From a bacterium (GTDB lineage: Bacteria > Ratteibacteria > UBA8468 > B48-G9 > JAFGKM01), in assembly GCA_035371905.1 (NCBI GenBank), contig DAORXQ010000004.1, positions 1-35,521 of the forward strand: 35,521 nucleotides of DNA. Direction: 5' to 3'. Positions 16,655 to 25,071 of the stretch are shown in pieces (position 1 is the first letter of the stretch; each line of letters begins with the position of its first letter). A program made the position numbers and the translations under genes. The notes beneath the pieces were generated by a model. The model saw only the letters and a program-made list of their open reading frames with translations, was not told where the DNA came from and did not search any database.

Positions 16655-17575
16655 TTAAATATGTTTTAAAAGAAATTCAATTATATCACTTCTCATCTGA
16701 AATGTCTCTCTGTGTCCTACATTATAAATCTTAAGTTGCCAGTTTTCTTCTTTCCCAAATTTTTTATAAATATTTTTCAGTTCTCTATCAATTTTTTTAA
16801 GTCCATCAAGAGGTGTTAATCTATCAAATGCACCTGCAACTGAAAGATGAGGTCTTGGAGCAATTAAAGAGTTTATATCCGATGTTGAAAAAAATTTAAG
16901 TAATGATGGAACAAAATAATAAATTCCATGACCTGAAATACCTCTCGTTTTTATGAGTTCTTCAAAATCTGTTAAACAGCAGATATCAATACATACCTTA
17001 ATTCTTTTATCAAGGGCTGATAGATACCATGCCATTGTTGAACCCATACTCATTCCAATTGTTGCAATCCTTTCTTTATCTACTTCTTCTCTTGTCATCA
17101 AATAATCAACAACTTTTAAACTGTCAAAAACCATAAGTCCCCATAAAACTCTTCCCTTCCATATAAGTTCTTTAAAAAGGTCAAGTTCATCCCTTCCACT
17201 TCTTTCTCCAAAATTTAGATGGTCAATACATATACCTACAAATCCTAATGATGTTATAACTTCTGCATAAGGAGGAACTGCCATATAGGAATTCCCTTCA
17301 ATAAATTCATCTTTTCCAAGATAATATTTACCTCCATGAGAATGGTTGAAAACAATCGCTGGAACTCTATTTTTCAAATTTTTGGGTTTAACAAAATAAG
17401 CAGGAACCAATTCATATCCATTCAGGTCAAGAACAAGTTTTTCAAGAATATATTTTTCTCTTTCCTCTTCAATTCTTTTAATTACTCTTACAGGATAATC
17501 TCCTTCAGGCAATTCCCCGAATAATTTATAAAGTTTTTTTCTTTTTTTCTCCTGCCATTTTACTAATTCTTCCAT
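16655..17575 (-). CDS. Alpha/beta hydrolase (dienelactone hydrolase/acetyl-xylan-esterase-like)
   Basis: A 306-residue alpha/beta hydrolase with no signal peptide. The nucleophile elbow is GMSMG (Ser176). Probable acid D251 in AGAFDRLTP and His288 in NVGHRE complete the triad. An N-terminal beta strand region (ELVPAYFVKPKN) leads into VPAIVFNHSHGGKYYLGK, the oxyanion region seen in the PF12715/DLH-like esterases common in carbohydrate-degrading bacteria. An AAGGGGG ribosome binding site lies just before the ATG. Placed between a pseudopilin gene and a phosphatase gene. Likely an intracellular deacetylase or lactone hydrolase acting on a sugar derivative (inference). Confidence 0.82.
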   Translation of the reverse strand: MEELVKWQEKKRKKLYKLFGELPEGDYPVRVIKRIEEEREKYILEKLVLDLNGYELVPAYFVKPKNLKNRVPAIVFNHSHGGKYYLGKDEFIEGNSYMAVPPYAEVITSLGFVGICIDHLNFGERSGRDELDLFKELIWKGRVLWGLMVFDSLKVVDYLMTREEVDKERIATIGMSMGSTMAWYLSALDKRIKVCIDICCLTDFEELIKTRGISGHGIYYFVPSLLKFFSTSDINSLIAPRPHLSVAGAFDRLTPLDGLKKIDRELKNIYKKFGKEENWQLKIYNVGHRETFQMRSDIIEFLLKHI

Positions 17576-17593
17576 TTTTTCCCCCTTTTATTT

Positions 17594-18043
17594 TTACCAG
17601 TTCCCTATATCATCCTTTGTTCCAAATTTCCTATCAGGTCCTGCAGATAGCAAAAGAAAAGGTATATTATCATAATCTGTCTGAGGATACTTATAAATAA
17701 TCGGCATTTTCCACGCATCAAGAATATTACCTTCTCTATCAATTTCATCTTTTTTTAATCTTATGTAAGGTCCACGCCATCTGTCACTATCAACAGGACC
17801 CTGTAACAATTCCACAATAATTTTACTACCATTACCTTCGCCTTCTGGATAATCACCAAAATCTGTCTCATACATAGAAAGTGCTGCTTCAATTGTATTT
17901 ATAATTGCTTTTGTCCTCGCTATGACTGCTTTATTTCTTGCTCTATGTAAAACAGGTAAAGAAGAGGCAGCAATAAAAAATATAATACACATTGAAACAA
18001 GAACCTCCATCAGTGTAATTCCGTTTTTATTTCTCCTTCTCAT
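17594..18043 (-). CDS. Type II secretion-type pseudopilin (GspG-like)
   Basis: A 149-residue prepilin-like protein. The leader MRRRNKNG is followed by ITLMEVLVSMCIIFF, giving a prepilin peptidase site after Gly8, with Glu at +5 and a hydrophobic helix behind it. The C-terminal part, from GPYIRLKKDE through LLSAGPDRKFGTKDDIGNW, matches the Gly-Pro-Asp and calcium-binding loop region of GspG major pseudopilins. Length is normal. Its ATG overlaps the stop codon of the RuBisCO-like gene (ATGA). No other secretion genes (GspD, E, F or PilD) are in the window, so it is an isolated pseudopilin that must use an assembly machine encoded elsewhere. Confidence 0.9.
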   Translation of the reverse strand: MRRRNKNGITLMEVLVSMCIIFFIAASSLPVLHRARNKAVIARTKAIINTIEAALSMYETDFGDYPEGEGNGSKIIVELLQGPVDSDRWRGPYIRLKKDEIDREGNILDAWKMPIIYKYPQTDYDNIPFLLLSAGPDRKFGTKDDIGNW

Positions 18044-19341
18044 TTACTTCGTATAAATTTTATCAGATTTTTCACAGAACTTAAAAACTCTTTTGCTCCG
18101 AAATATGGACCCTTTTGATGACCGAGTAAATACGAACCTGCAAGTAAAGCAACTCCAAAACCAAACTTCTCATCATAATGTCTCTCAAAATTCAATTTTA
18201 AGTTATCAACTCTTAAACCACCTGCAGCAACTGGTATTGTATCATTTATTCCTTTTAAGTTATATCTCATAACAAAAATCAAATGATTCAATAAATCTTC
18301 ATCAAGAGAAGCAATATGGGTATCATTTACTCCAAAAACTCCATGCTGAAAAAAATCACCTCCACACAGACGAATAAACTTTACAATAACAGCATCATCA
18401 ATTCTTCTGTTTCCTGTTGATAAAGCACTTCTTCCACCACTGTGAGCATATAGAGGAACATTTATATCTTTATCTTCCCTTAAAATTTTTAAAACTTCAA
18501 AATTATGTCCAAGAACAACATTCAGCATTAGCCCTGTTGCTCCATAGTCAATATATCTTTTTGCTGTATCTTTAATTCTATCTGCTCTTTCAACAAGATG
18601 AGGAGCATAAATACATTTATTACCTATCTCTTCATAAACTTTTTTCAATGCATTACTAACAAGTTTTATTTTTTTCTTTATATCACAATAAGATGGTCCA
18701 AGCATTTTTTCATCATCTTTTATAAATTTAACTCCTCCTTTTGCAGCAAGGTAACACTTTTCAGCAACTTCTTTCTCAGTCATTCCCGCACATGGTTTTA
18801 CTATTGTTCCAACTATTGGCTCAGGATAAGGTGTTTCTGTAAGTTTTCTTATTCCTTCTATCCCGAATGATGGACCCGGAAATTTTTTAAGTATTTTTTC
18901 AGGTAAATTAATATCTATAAGAGCAACATCTGAATAATAGACAAATTCAAGAACAGGACCTCCACATGCAAGCATTAAAATCTGATAAAGAGGGTCTTTT
19001 TCTTCTGATAAATTAATAATTGGCGTTCTTATAAAAACAATTCCTTCTCCCTTATCATAGATATAAACTTTATCAACATCAGCAACACATTTTTTGAATA
19101 AAGAAGTTGGTTTTCCATCTCCTATCCATTTTCCAGTTGTTTCATCCATGGCAAGTTTTTTAGCAACCTCAATAATATCTCCTTCACATTTTAAATAATA
19201 AATAATTTCAATACTTTCTTCTTTTTTATATTGAGAACCCAGAACTACTATATCTTTTAGTTTTTTATTCCTTACTTCTTTTGGTAAATAATTATCAGGG
19301 AAAATTTTTTCTGTACTTCTTTCCATAATATAATTTTCCAT
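18040..19341 (-). CDS. RuBisCO-like protein (form IV type, divergent)
   Basis: A 433-residue homologue of the RuBisCO large subunit. The N-terminal domain (1-150) includes DETTGKWIGDG, matching the STGTWT region. The barrel contains GTIVKPCAG (K182 aligning with RuBisCO K175, but C184 in place of K177), GGVKFIKDDEK (K208, D210, E211 aligning with the carbamylated Lys and its Mg ligands), LYAHSGG (H300 aligning with H294, but Ser where R295 belongs), FFQHGV (aligning with H327) and VAAGG (Ala for S379). A loop-6 GK motif (K334) is not recognisable. It therefore cannot be a carboxylase and belongs to the RuBisCO-like proteins, which catalyse enolisation, isomerisation or decarboxylation-type reactions on sugar or thio-sugar phosphates. 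Function unassigned. Located two bases after tilS. Confidence 0.88.
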   Translation of the reverse strand: MENYIMERSTEKIFPDNYLPKEVRNKKLKDIVVLGSQYKKEESIEIIYYLKCEGDIIEVAKKLAMDETTGKWIGDGKPTSLFKKCVADVDKVYIYDKGEGIVFIRTPIINLSEEKDPLYQILMLACGGPVLEFVYYSDVALIDINLPEKILKKFPGPSFGIEGIRKLTETPYPEPIVGTIVKPCAGMTEKEVAEKCYLAAKGGVKFIKDDEKMLGPSYCDIKKKIKLVSNALKKVYEEIGNKCIYAPHLVERADRIKDTAKRYIDYGATGLMLNVVLGHNFEVLKILREDKDINVPLYAHSGGRSALSTGNRRIDDAVIVKFIRLCGGDFFQHGVFGVNDTHIASLDEDLLNHLIFVMRYNLKGINDTIPVAAGGLRVDNLKLNFERHYDEKFGFGVALLAGSYLLGHQKGPYFGAKEFLSSVKNLIKFIRSK

Positions 19342-19343
19342 TT

Positions 19344-20699
19344 TTAATTCTTACTTCTCACTTCAATTTTTAGAATTTTTTCTGTATTTTTATTTATCTT
19401 AAACTGTTCAGATATTTCATAACCACAAACCCATATAATTTTACCATTATTTTCAAAAATTAAAATTTCATCTTTCTCTTTTTCTGGAATTTTTTTATCT
19501 ATCATAAATCTTGATAATTTTTTTTCTTTATTAAGTCCTAATGGCATAAATCTGTCTCCTCCCTTTCTATTTCTTACAATTATATCTCCCTTTATTTTTG
19601 AAAAGTCAAAATAACCTGTAAATTTATTTTCATTTTTAAAAATTTTATCTGAAAACGGAACAAAACTGCTTCTAATGATAAACTTATCAAGTATTTCTAT
19701 TTCTCCTGGGACTTTAATTCTGTAAATAAAACTTTTATCCTCTTTTTCTTCTCCTTTTAAAATTTTTTCAATTATTTCACTATTATAAACATTTTCACCC
19801 ATTTCAATATTTTTTATCAATCTTTCAATAATGGAAAAGTTTATATAGGGGGTATTTTTAATTTTACGGTATATAATTGATGCAATCCTCCTCTTTATGG
19901 AATTATCAAGTTTTTTAAATCTTTCCACATCAATAATAATTTTATTTTTTTCTTTCATTGTAATATCTTTAAAAATAGCATCTGTATATTTTCTTAAAAA
20001 AATCTCATCCTCCTTCAAAATTTCAGTTGTTCTTAGAATTACTTTTTTTAAAGAGGGTCTATATTTGAGTAAAAATGGTATAACCTCATTTCTAATTTTA
20101 TTTCTGAAAAAATTTGAAGATAAATTAGAAGTATCAATAAGATATTCAATTTTATTTTCTTCAAGATATTTAACAATCTGTCTTTTTTCAACACAGAGAA
20201 GGGGTCTTATAATAAAAATTTCAGAACCAGGGGAAATATTGCTTTTTTGCCATATACCGCAAAGACCGGATGTACCGGAACCTCTAAAAAGATTCATAAA
20301 AAACGTTTCTATATGGTCATCAAGAGTATGTCCTGTTGCAATTTTATTACATCCTGTTTTTTCTGCAATTTCATAAAGTTTTTCATATCTTTTTTCTCTT
20401 AAGTTTTTTTCAATATTTTTCTTTTCTTTAATTTCAATATCTTCTCTAAAAAATTCAACTCCATATTTATTTGTGAGATTTTTCACAAAAATAACTTCTC
20501 TATCCGCCTCTTTTCTTAAATGATGGTGGATATAAGCAACTTTTATATCTATTTTCTTCTTTTTTAAAAGATGAATGAAGAAATAAAAAAGAAAAACCGA
20601 ATCAGGACCACCTGAAACAGCAAGTAAAATTCTGTCTCCTTGCTCAATCAATTTATTTTTACTGACAAATTCCTCTGCTCTCTTAAATATATTGACCAT
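19344..20699 (-). CDS. tilS: tRNA(Ile)-lysidine synthase
   Basis: Modifies the wobble cytidine of tRNA-Ile(CAU) to lysidine so that it reads AUA. The 451-residue product has the ATP PPi loop SGGPDS (29-34) inside ILLAVSGGPDSVFLFYFF, then YIHHHLR, the second family motif GHTLDDHIETFFMNLFRGSG and DTSNLSSNFFRNKIRNEVIP. The C-terminal substrate-binding domain carries NRKGGDRFMPLG and KLSRFMIDKKIP. The family is well conserved and length is normal. ATG at 20699 is preferred to an in-frame TTG two codons upstream. No Shine-Dalgarno is present and a TATAAT (complement of 20711-20716) lies about 11 bases before the ATG, so the message may be nearly leaderless. First gene of a seven-gene run ending at uppP. 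Confidence 0.93.
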   Translation of the reverse strand: MVNIFKRAEEFVSKNKLIEQGDRILLAVSGGPDSVFLFYFFIHLLKKKKIDIKVAYIHHHLRKEADREVIFVKNLTNKYGVEFFREDIEIKEKKNIEKNLREKRYEKLYEIAEKTGCNKIATGHTLDDHIETFFMNLFRGSGTSGLCGIWQKSNISPGSEIFIIRPLLCVEKRQIVKYLEENKIEYLIDTSNLSSNFFRNKIRNEVIPFLLKYRPSLKKVILRTTEILKEDEIFLRKYTDAIFKDITMKEKNKIIIDVERFKKLDNSIKRRIASIIYRKIKNTPYINFSIIERLIKNIEMGENVYNSEIIEKILKGEEKEDKSFIYRIKVPGEIEILDKFIIRSSFVPFSDKIFKNENKFTGYFDFSKIKGDIIVRNRKGGDRFMPLGLNKEKKLSRFMIDKKIPEKEKDEILIFENNGKIIWVCGYEISEQFKINKNTEKILKIEVRSKN

Positions 20700-20720
20700 T
20701 TTCAATATAAATTATATCAT
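20692..20720 (+). promoter_or_regulatory. Promoter for the FAD oxidoreductase-purH run
   Basis: TTGACC (20692-20697), 17 bases, then TATCAT (20715-20720) on the plus strand. Transcription would start near 20727 and the leader carries AAAAAGGAGAAAAA before the ATG at 20755. The same short region contains a minus-strand TATAAT (complement of 20711-20716) for tilS, so the two promoters overlap back to back. Confidence 0.5.
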
Positions 20721-20754
20721 TTTAAAAAAATTTCTTTTTTAAAAAGGAGAAAAA

Positions 20755-22101
20755 ATGGAAAAGGATATAATTGTTATTGGTGGCGGACCTGCAGGTATGG
20801 CATCTGCCTGGGGATGTGCAAAACAGGGAGCAAAAGTTTTACTTATTGAAAGATATGGATTTTTAGGTGGAATGGCTACTGCTGGATTTGTTGGTTCAAT
20901 ACTTGGCCATTATTTGAATGAAAAAGAACCTGCTGTAAGTGGATTTTTAAAATTTTTAATTGAAAAAACATATCAAATGGATGGATGCGAAAAGTGGGAA
21001 TCTGCTTTTAGAAAATATGGTATTTCTTTTGATTCTGAAATTCTTAAAATCTCTTCTGAAAAATTGTTGCTGGAAGAGAAAGTTGAAATTTTATATCATT
21101 CTTTTGTATCATCAGTAAAAATTGAAGATAGTTTAATAAAAGAAATTGAAGTTGTGAATAAAAGCGGAAAAATGAAAATAAAAGGGAAGGTTTTTATTGA
21201 CGCTACTGGAGACGCAGATATTGCCTTTTATTCTGGATTCAATTATACAAAAGGTAGATTTTTTGATGGGAAAATGCAGTCAATGGGATGTATGTTTAAA
21301 ATTGCCGGAATTGACGAAGAAAAAATAACAGAGGAAGTTGCAAAGAAAGCAGGAAATTTATTAAACGAATTAAAAGAAAAAGGAGAATTGATCATTTACA
21401 ATACAGGACTTGGAGGCAAGGGGAGTACAACAAGAAAAGGCGAAAGGTCATTTAATGTTATGAGATTTCAAGGTGATGGAACAGATGTATTTGACCTGAC
21501 AAAAGGTGAGATTTTTATAAGAGACCAGATTTATAAATACTGGAAATTTTTGAAAGAAAATGTCCCTGGGTTTGAAAGCTCATATATATCTGCTTTACCA
21601 CCAAATATAGGAATAAGGGAAACAAGACAGATAGAAGGACTCTATACTCTAACAGAAGACGATATTTTAAAAGGGAGAAAGTTTGATTCAAGTATTGCAA
21701 GAGGTACTTACTGGATAGACATTCACTGCCCTCTTGGCAGAACAAAAAAAGTTCATTTATGCGTTAAAGAATGCCAAACCGAGGAATACTGTATTGCTCT
21801 TGATAAATTTAAGGATTACCTTCCGGCAAAAAATAAATTATATCCTCCTAAAAATGATTGGTTCAGTATACCGTATGAATGTCTCATACCAAAAAATTCC
21901 AAAAACTTACTTGTTACAGGAAGATGTATTTCTGCAGACCATAAAGCAATGAGTTCAATAAGAGTAATGGCAACCTGTATTGCAACCGGACATTCTGCTG
22001 GAATAGGTGCCTATATTGCTCTTGATAAGAACATTTCAGTTGATAAGGTAAATCCTTTAGAAGTCCAAAAAATATTAGAAAAACAGGAAGGATTATATTA
22101 A
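20755..22101 (+). CDS. FAD-dependent oxidoreductase (PF12831-type)
   Basis: A 448-residue flavoprotein. The N terminus DIIVIGGGPAGMASAWG has the FAD-binding GxGxxG (9-14), followed by LLIERYGFLGGMATAGFVG, the standard opening of the FAD_oxidored (PF12831) family. The second FAD-binding element is FIDATGDADIAFYSG near 150. The C-terminal signature is SIPYECLIPK, then LLVTGRCISADHKAMSSIRVMATC and GHSAGIGAYIAL. These proteins are abundant in bacteria degrading plant polymers and oxidise unknown, perhaps sugar-derived, substrates. The ribosome binding site AAAAAGGAG is strong. Followed 15 bases later by purH, to which it has no known metabolic link. Confidence 0.87.
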   Translation: MEKDIIVIGGGPAGMASAWGCAKQGAKVLLIERYGFLGGMATAGFVGSILGHYLNEKEPAVSGFLKFLIEKTYQMDGCEKWESAFRKYGISFDSEILKISSEKLLLEEKVEILYHSFVSSVKIEDSLIKEIEVVNKSGKMKIKGKVFIDATGDADIAFYSGFNYTKGRFFDGKMQSMGCMFKIAGIDEEKITEEVAKKAGNLLNELKEKGELIIYNTGLGGKGSTTRKGERSFNVMRFQGDGTDVFDLTKGEIFIRDQIYKYWKFLKENVPGFESSYISALPPNIGIRETRQIEGLYTLTEDDILKGRKFDSSIARGTYWIDIHCPLGRTKKVHLCVKECQTEEYCIALDKFKDYLPAKNKLYPPKNDWFSIPYECLIPKNSKNLLVTGRCISADHKAMSSIRVMATCIATGHSAGIGAYIALDKNISVDKVNPLEVQKILEKQEGLY

Positions 22102-22116
22102 AAATGGAGGTAACTT

Positions 22117-23649
22117 ATGATAAAAATAGAAAGAGCAATTATAAGTGTATCTGATAAAACGGGTATTATTGAACTTGCAAAATTTTTAAAGAAATATAAT
22201 GTTGAAATAATATCAACAGGTGGAACAGCAAAAACACTTAAAGAAAACGGAATAGATGTTATTGAAGTGAGTCAGTTTACCGGCTTTCCTGAAATACTTG
22301 ACGGCAGGGTAAAAACACTGCATCCAAAAATTTATGGTGGTATTCTTTCAATTAAGGACAAAGAAGACCATTTGAAACAGATGGAAGAAAATAAAATCCA
22401 GCCAATTCAACTCATCATATGCAATCTTTATCCTTTTGAAAAAACACTTAAGATGGGGAAAAGTGATGAAGAAATAATTGAAAATATTGATATAGGTGGA
22501 CCAACAATGATAAGAGCAGGAGCAAAAAATTATAAATATGTATGTGTTCTTGTTAAAACTGAAATGTATGAAGAATTTATTAAAGAGATGGAAAAAAACA
22601 ATGGAACAGTAAGTGAGGAATTTTCTTTCAAATGTGCAAGAGAGGTTTTCAGATTAACTTCAAGATATGATTTTATTATCTCATCATACTTTACAGATAA
22701 AATAGAAAAAGAAATTTTACCCTCAGAAATGGATATCAGACTTCTAAAAGTTCAAAATTTAAGATATGGAGAAAATTCACATCAAAAAGGTGCATGGTAT
22801 AGATTTACTGGCAGAGAATTTAAAAGAGAAATTTTTCAGGGAAAAGAACTTTCATTTAATAATCTTCTTGATATGGAAAGTGCATATAATCTTGTCTGTC
22901 AATTTGAAAAGTGTGCCTGTGTCATAATAAAACATACAAATCCCTGTGGAGTTGCCACTGGAAGTGATTTAATAGACGCTTATAAAAAAGCTCTTCAAAC
23001 AGATGAAACGAGTGCTTTTGGAGGAATTGCAGGATTTAATAAAAAAGTTGATAAGAAACTTGCTGAAATTTTTATAGAGAGATTTTATGAGATAATTATT
23101 GCTCCTGACTATGAAGAGGAAGCACTGGAAATATTTAAGAAAAAGCCGAATTTAAGGGTTATAAAATGTCCGGAAAGAATAAAATATGAATATGATTTCA
23201 GGACTCTTGCAGATGGATTTTTAGTTCAAACACCCGATGAAATTGATTATGAAAAGTTTGAAATTGTATCAGAAAAAAAACCGACTGACGAAGAAATTGA
23301 AGGACTTAAATTTGCGTGGAAGGTCTGTAAGTTTGTAAAATCAAATGCGATTGTTATAGCAACAAAAGACCAGACACTCGGTATAGGAGCAGGGCAGATG
23401 TCAAGAGTTGATTCAACAAAAATAGCAGTTATGAAAATGAAAGAAAATTTTAAAAAAATCCCGAAACCTATTGTTTTGGCTTCTGATGCATTCTTCCCCA
23501 AACCTGATAGTATTGAAATCGCATATCAGGCAGGAGTAACTTCTATAATTCAACCCGGTGGTTCAATAGAAGATAAAAATGTCATTGAAAAATGTAATAA
23601 ATTCGGCATTTCAATGATTTTTACAGGGACAAGACATTTCAAACACTGA
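22117..23649 (+). CDS. purH: Bifunctional AICAR transformylase/IMP cyclohydrolase
   Basis: Catalyses the last two steps of de novo IMP synthesis: formylation of AICAR by 10-formyl-THF and ring closure. The 510-residue length is normal. The MGS-like cyclohydrolase domain (1-190) shows ISVSDKTG, ISTGGTAKTLKENGI, GFPEILDGRVKTLHPKI and NLYPFEKT. The transformylase domain carries QNLRYGENSHQKG, VIIKHTNPCGVATG, TDETSAFGGIAGFNK, and near the C terminus SDAFFPKPD and IFTGTRHFKH, including the conserved terminal RHF-x-H. GGAGG ribosome binding site precedes the ATG. No other purine genes are adjacent. Confidence 0.97.
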   Translation: MIKIERAIISVSDKTGIIELAKFLKKYNVEIISTGGTAKTLKENGIDVIEVSQFTGFPEILDGRVKTLHPKIYGGILSIKDKEDHLKQMEENKIQPIQLIICNLYPFEKTLKMGKSDEEIIENIDIGGPTMIRAGAKNYKYVCVLVKTEMYEEFIKEMEKNNGTVSEEFSFKCAREVFRLTSRYDFIISSYFTDKIEKEILPSEMDIRLLKVQNLRYGENSHQKGAWYRFTGREFKREIFQGKELSFNNLLDMESAYNLVCQFEKCACVIIKHTNPCGVATGSDLIDAYKKALQTDETSAFGGIAGFNKKVDKKLAEIFIERFYEIIIAPDYEEEALEIFKKKPNLRVIKCPERIKYEYDFRTLADGFLVQTPDEIDYEKFEIVSEKKPTDEEIEGLKFAWKVCKFVKSNAIVIATKDQTLGIGAGQMSRVDSTKIAVMKMKENFKKIPKPIVLASDAFFPKPDSIEIAYQAGVTSIIQPGGSIEDKNVIEKCNKFGISMIFTGTRHFKH

Positions 23650-23652
23650 AAA

Positions 23653-25071
23653 ATGAAACTGCTACTTCTCAGTGATTTACATTATAAAAGTGATGGTATT
23701 TCAAAAATCCCTGAAAGAAATGTAAAATTCGGGATTGAGTTTTTAAAAAGAATACAGAAGAATTTAAAAGAAGATATTGATGTTGTTATAATTGCAGGAG
23801 ACCTACTTGATGATGGTGAAAATCCTGATTCAGAAAAGGAATATTTAGAGATAAAAAAGATAATTGATAATTTTAATGCCAAAAAAGTTATTATTGCACC
23901 AGGAAATCATGATAAAAAAATTGAAGAATTTTTTGAAATTTTTGGTGATTATAAATATTTTGTTTATGATAACTTTTTATTCTATGTTTTTTACGACAGA
24001 TATTATGAAGGAGAAATTGCAATTAGAAGTCAGGAAGAAATAGAGAATTTTAAAAAAATTGTAAGAGAAAATCCAGATAAAAAAATTATAGCAGTTCAGC
24101 ACAATATTATCTTTCCAAAAATAGAAAGTGATTACCCTTTTAATTTACTTGACTGTGAAAAAATTCACAAACTTTATAAAGAAAATAATGTTTTTCTTTC
24201 AATAAGTGGACATTACCACAGGGGACTGGATATTCTTAATAATGAAGGAGTTTACTATTTTACCTTACCTGCTGTATGTGAAGAACCATTTAAGTATTTT
24301 TTGGTTGAAATTTCAAGTGAATTAAAAATTGAAGAAAAACAATTGAAGAATAAAATAACCGCTACTGACTTTCACTGTCATACTGAATTTGGATACTGCG
24401 CAGAAGATGTTAGTATGGAAAAAGTGATTGAAAGATGTAAGTTGTTTGGTGTGGAAAAAGTTTATTTTACAGAACATGCAGGACAACTTTATCTACAGCC
24501 GGAAGATTACTGGAATTTCAAATTTTTTTATAACCCTGATATTTTAAAAAAACAGAGAGATGAAAAAAAGGATAGGATTAAAGATTATGTAGAAAAATTT
24601 AAATCTCTGAATTCTAATATGGCTGGAATTGGACTTGAAGTTGAAATTGATAAAAATGGAAAAATATCATTACTTGAAGAGGACAGAAAATTTTTTGAAA
24701 TACTTGTTGGAGCAGTTCATTATTTACCTGATGAGTGGTGTACAAGTAAAAGTGAAACAGAAAAAAAGTTCTTATGGTCTGTTGAAAAACTCATTGAAAA
24801 TAAAATTGATATACTTGCTCATCCTTTCAGATTTTTTTACAGAAAAAATCTGGAAAAGCCAGAATATTTATACAGGGATGTTGTAAAAATGTTGAAAGAA
24901 GGAAAGGTAAAAGCAGAAATAAATTACCATCATAATAATCCGGAATATAGATTTTTCAGAATGTGTATGGAAGAAAATGTGAAAATTGTTTTTGGTTCAG
25001 ATTCTCATAATTTAATTGAAGTTGGAGATTTTTCAAAACATATTGAATTTCTGGAAAAAATAAAACTATAA
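23653..25071 (+). CDS. Fused calcineurin-like metallophosphoesterase and PHP-domain protein
   Basis: A 472-residue fusion of two metal-dependent phosphoesterase folds. Residues 1-220 are a calcineurin-like phosphoesterase with D8-x-H10, GD (D50), GNHD (N85, H86), H150 and GHYH (H187, H189), all canonical ligands present. A short linker leads to a PHP domain (about 238-470) with TDFHCHTEFG (H241, H243), FTEHAG (E274, H275), GLEVEI (E329), GAVHYLP (H356), LAHPF (H390) and FGSDSH (D450, H452), consistent with a trinuclear metal site. Both halves look catalytically complete. Substrates could be a nucleotide, a phosphate ester or a second messenger, but none is evident. The gene starts 4 bases after purH and overlaps the convergent TIM-barrel gene by 6 bases. 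Confidence 0.87.
   Translation: MKLLLLSDLHYKSDGISKIPERNVKFGIEFLKRIQKNLKEDIDVVIIAGDLLDDGENPDSEKEYLEIKKIIDNFNAKKVIIAPGNHDKKIEEFFEIFGDYKYFVYDNFLFYVFYDRYYEGEIAIRSQEEIENFKKIVRENPDKKIIAVQHNIIFPKIESDYPFNLLDCEKIHKLYKENNVFLSISGHYHRGLDILNNEGVYYFTLPAVCEEPFKYFLVEISSELKIEEKQLKNKITATDFHCHTEFGYCAEDVSMEKVIERCKLFGVEKVYFTEHAGQLYLQPEDYWNFKFFYNPDILKKQRDEKKDRIKDYVEKFKSLNSNMAGIGLEVEIDKNGKISLLEEDRKFFEILVGAVHYLPDEWCTSKSETEKKFLWSVEKLIENKIDILAHPFRFFYRKNLEKPEYLYRDVVKMLKEGKVKAEINYHHNNPEYRFFRMCMEENVKIVFGSDSHNLIEVGDFSKHIEFLEKIKL

Noticed and set aside
18040..19341. Calling the RuBisCO homologue a CO2-fixing carboxylase
   Set aside because: Equivalents of K177, R295, S379 and K334 are not present, and no phosphoribulokinase or AMP-pathway genes are nearby.
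19897..20376. A 159-codon open frame on the plus strand opposite tilS
   Set aside because: It mirrors well-conserved TilS motifs on the other strand and shows no family resemblance.
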